DNA from: Syntrophomonadaceae bacterium
GTDB lineage: Bacteria; Bacillota; Dethiobacteria; DTU022; UBA8154
Assembly: GCA_007122565.1 (NCBI GenBank)
Contig: SKTJ01000316.1
Span: forward strand, 1-7,759
Reading direction: 5' to 3'
Length of the DNA stretch: 7,759 nt
Positions 6,475 through 7,759 of this stretch are shown here, one piece after another. Positions within the stretch are counted from its first letter, which is position 1. The number at the start of each line of letters is the position of its first letter. The notes beneath the pieces are model-generated. The model worked only from the letters and a program-made list of their open reading frames with translations, was not told where the DNA came from and did no database searches. Position numbers and translations under genes: made by a program.

Positions 6475-7553
6475 TGACTCTGCAGACAATTTTCATTTTG
6501 ATCTTACTGTTGGTTGGCATTACTGTTATCCTGAGTTTTGTGGATGTTATGCTGGGCGGCTCCCGGCAGATGTTGCTCACCATCAACAAAGACACGACAC
6601 TTCCTGCCTCCGGCGGAGGCACCCTTTTAGACGCTCTCTCCCAGAATAAGATTTTCATCCCTTCCGCCTGTGGCGGTAAGGGCACCTGTGGCCACTGTAA
6701 GGTTAAAGTTGACAGTGGCGGTGGTGATATTATATCTTTGGAAGAGAACTTTCTTAACCGTAAGGAGAAGGAGGAGGGAGTGAGGCTTGCCTGCCAGGTA
6801 AAGGTAAGAGAGGATCTCCATATCAGCATGCCGGAGGACCTTCTTGAAGCTAAGGAATATATGGCTGAGGTAGCGGCTTTGGAAGAACTTAATTATGATA
6901 CCAAGTTTCTCAGGTTAAAATTACTTTCACCGAAGACGATCAATTTTAAGCCTGGGCAATATGTTCAGATACTGGTGCCCGGTTATGAGGAATATCGTGC
7001 CTATTCTATTGCCTCCCCACCCAGCCAGAAAGATATGCTCGAGTTTGTGATCCGCCATATCCGTAAAGGATTATGTACCACTTTTATCCATAAAGCCCTT
7101 CGGGTTGGTGATATAATCAAGTTTACCGGTCCCTACGGTGACTTCTATCTGCAGGAGAATTCCAAGCGGGATAAAATCTTCCTTTCCAGGAATACGGGGA
7201 TAGCACCGATCAGGTCAATCGTCATGCACCTCAAAGAACAGGGTATGCCTACTGAAGCGCGCAGTTATTATAGTGGGCGAACAAAAAACGACATTTTATT
7301 AGGTGAGGAACTGAGCAAGATAGAAGAGGAGCATGATAATTTCAAGTGTTATGTCGTTCTCTCCAAACCTACCCCGGATGATAAATGGGAGGGGGAAACA
7401 GGGTATATTACGGACACGGTGCCAAAGTTTGAGGAATCACTGGATGATAAAGAATACTATCTCTGTGGCCCACCGGAAATGATCGATGCCGCTATGGCTG
7501 TATTAAGTGAAAAAGGAGTGCCGGAAGAGCAGATTTTCTTTGATAAGTTCTAG
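6474..7553 (+). CDS. nqrF: Na+-NQR subunit F, NADH-oxidising FAD/2Fe-2S subunit
   Basis: A 359-residue protein that takes electrons from NADH. Residues about 4-27 form one membrane anchor. A plant-type 2Fe-2S ferredoxin domain follows with C66, C72, C75 and C107; spacing is identical to that of V. cholerae NqrF (C70, C76, C79, C111). The reductase part has the FAD motif R175-AYSIA, GPYGDF (219-224), an NAD loop reading S-RNTGIAP (R239-P245) and the C-terminal NAD motif CGPPE (331-335). Two things are odd. The protein is about 50 residues shorter than V. cholerae NqrF, mostly because the insertion before the RAYS motif is missing. The NAD loop has R-N where GG is usual. The start is the ATG overlapping the nqrE stop codon, with GGTGG or GGAGGG upstream. 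Absence of an RnfB gene nearby makes this the only visible electron entry subunit. Confidence 0.92.
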   Translation: MTLQTIFILILLLVGITVILSFVDVMLGGSRQMLLTINKDTTLPASGGGTLLDALSQNKIFIPSACGGKGTCGHCKVKVDSGGGDIISLEENFLNRKEKEEGVRLACQVKVREDLHISMPEDLLEAKEYMAEVAALEELNYDTKFLRLKLLSPKTINFKPGQYVQILVPGYEEYRAYSIASPPSQKDMLEFVIRHIRKGLCTTFIHKALRVGDIIKFTGPYGDFYLQENSKRDKIFLSRNTGIAPIRSIVMHLKEQGMPTEARSYYSGRTKNDILLGEELSKIEEEHDNFKCYVVLSKPTPDDKWEGETGYITDTVPKFEESLDDKEYYLCGPPEMIDAAMAVLSEKGVPEEQIFFDKF

Positions 7554-7567
7554 AAAACTAATGACTG

Positions 7568-7576
7568 TGGTATGAT
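7568..7576 (+). promoter_or_regulatory. Candidate extended -10 promoter for rex
   Basis: TGGTATGAT is an extended -10 (TG-N-TATGAT, 5 of 6 matches to TATAAT), 44 bases before the rex start. The hexamer 17 nt upstream (TTCTAG, 7548-7553) is a poor -35, as often accepted with an extended -10. No rho-independent terminator separates nqrF from rex, so readthrough from the operon is also possible. Confidence 0.4.
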
Positions 7577-7605
7577 ATAAGCAGACTTTGGTGGTTAAGA
7601 AGGAA

Positions 7606-7613
7606 GGGAGGAG
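7606..7613 (+). promoter_or_regulatory. Ribosome binding site of rex, supporting a GTG start
   Basis: GGGAGGAG lies 7 nt before GTG at 7621. The reading frame from that GTG stays open to the window end, and no ATG in the same frame gives a better match. Confidence 0.7.
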
Positions 7614-7620
7614 AGATCTT

Positions 7621-7759
7621 GTGCAAGGCAGAAAAGATCCGCAATTATCCATAAAACGTTTACCTGTTTATTTAAGAGTATTAGATAATTTAATTGGAAA
7701 AGATGTTGATCTGGTCAATTCAGAAAGCTTAAGCAAAGAAACGGGTTTTACTGCCGAAC
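7621..7759 (+). CDS. rex: Redox-sensing transcriptional repressor Rex (N-terminal fragment)
   Basis: The gene runs off the right edge after 46 codons. The visible part begins with a GTG codon and contains SIKRLPVYLRVLDNL followed by VNSESLSKETGFTAE, matching the N-terminal winged-helix DNA-binding region of Rex (typical form T-x-x-RLP-x-Y-x-R-x-L, then S-x-x-LS/IAE-x-x-G-x-x-x-A). Rex binds DNA when the NADH/NAD+ ratio is low and releases it when NADH rises, and is common in Gram-positive bacteria. The NAD-binding Rossmann domain, about 160 residues more, lies outside the window. Its position right after an NADH-oxidising complex, in the same direction, suggests that it controls that operon; see the weak operator near 390. 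The family call rests on a short fragment but the pattern is distinctive. Confidence 0.83.
   Translation, partial: MQGRKDPQLSIKRLPVYLRVLDNLIGKDVDLVNSESLSKETGFTAE

Noticed and set aside
7554..7620. Rho-independent terminator between nqrF and rex
   Set aside because: No GC-rich stem followed by a T-run is present in this 67-nt gap.

Overview
The window holds one long, co-oriented (+ strand) operon for a membrane-bound, flavin- and iron-sulfur-based NADH dehydrogenase of the Rnf/Na+-NQR superfamily, followed by the start of a rex redox-repressor gene. Strong purine-rich ribosome binding sites with about 8-nt spacing, a lipobox lipoprotein, a Rex-type repressor and moderate base composition suggest a Gram-positive, probably anaerobic Bacillota (Clostridia-like) chromosome. 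That assignment is inference; no ribosomal or other phylogenetic marker is present.

Layout. Positions 3-59 are the last 18 codons of an unrecognised upstream gene. Positions 60-464 carry no gene but contain a large imperfect palindromic element (about 82-356) and, downstream of it, a plausible promoter that overlaps a weak Rex-like operator. The operon then runs: rnfD-like membrane flavoprotein (465-1439); a small lipoprotein with an FMN-attachment motif (1554-1955); an NqrA/RnfC-like subunit with two 4Fe-4S motifs (1993-3450); nqrB (3467-4555); nqrC (4548-5177); nqrD (5179-5847); nqrE (5890-6474); nqrF (6474-7553). The spacing from nqrA onward is very tight (-8 to +42 nt). A short gap with an extended -10 element precedes rex (7621 to beyond the window end).

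How the genes work together. NqrF is the NADH-oxidising FAD/2Fe-2S subunit. NqrD and NqrE carry the paired membrane cysteines for the intramembrane iron-sulfur centre. NqrB and NqrC carry threonines in the motif used for covalent FMN attachment. Together they should pass electrons from NADH across the membrane and back to an acceptor, probably a quinone, with ion (Na+) pumping. The ion and the acceptor are not shown by the sequence.

What stands out is the mosaic character. Six subunits follow the nqrABCDEF order, but subunit A looks like RnfC: it keeps all eight 4Fe-4S cysteines, while its NADH/FMN glycine loop is degenerate. NqrF is short, lacking the insertion known from proteobacterial NqrF, and has an altered NAD-loop sequence. 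An additional RnfD paralogue and a separate flavin lipoprotein precede the six-gene set, and no RnfB gene lies in the cluster. This looks like an Rnf-to-Nqr intermediate or hybrid complex with an extra outward-facing flavin branch, possibly under NADH/NAD+ control by the adjacent Rex.
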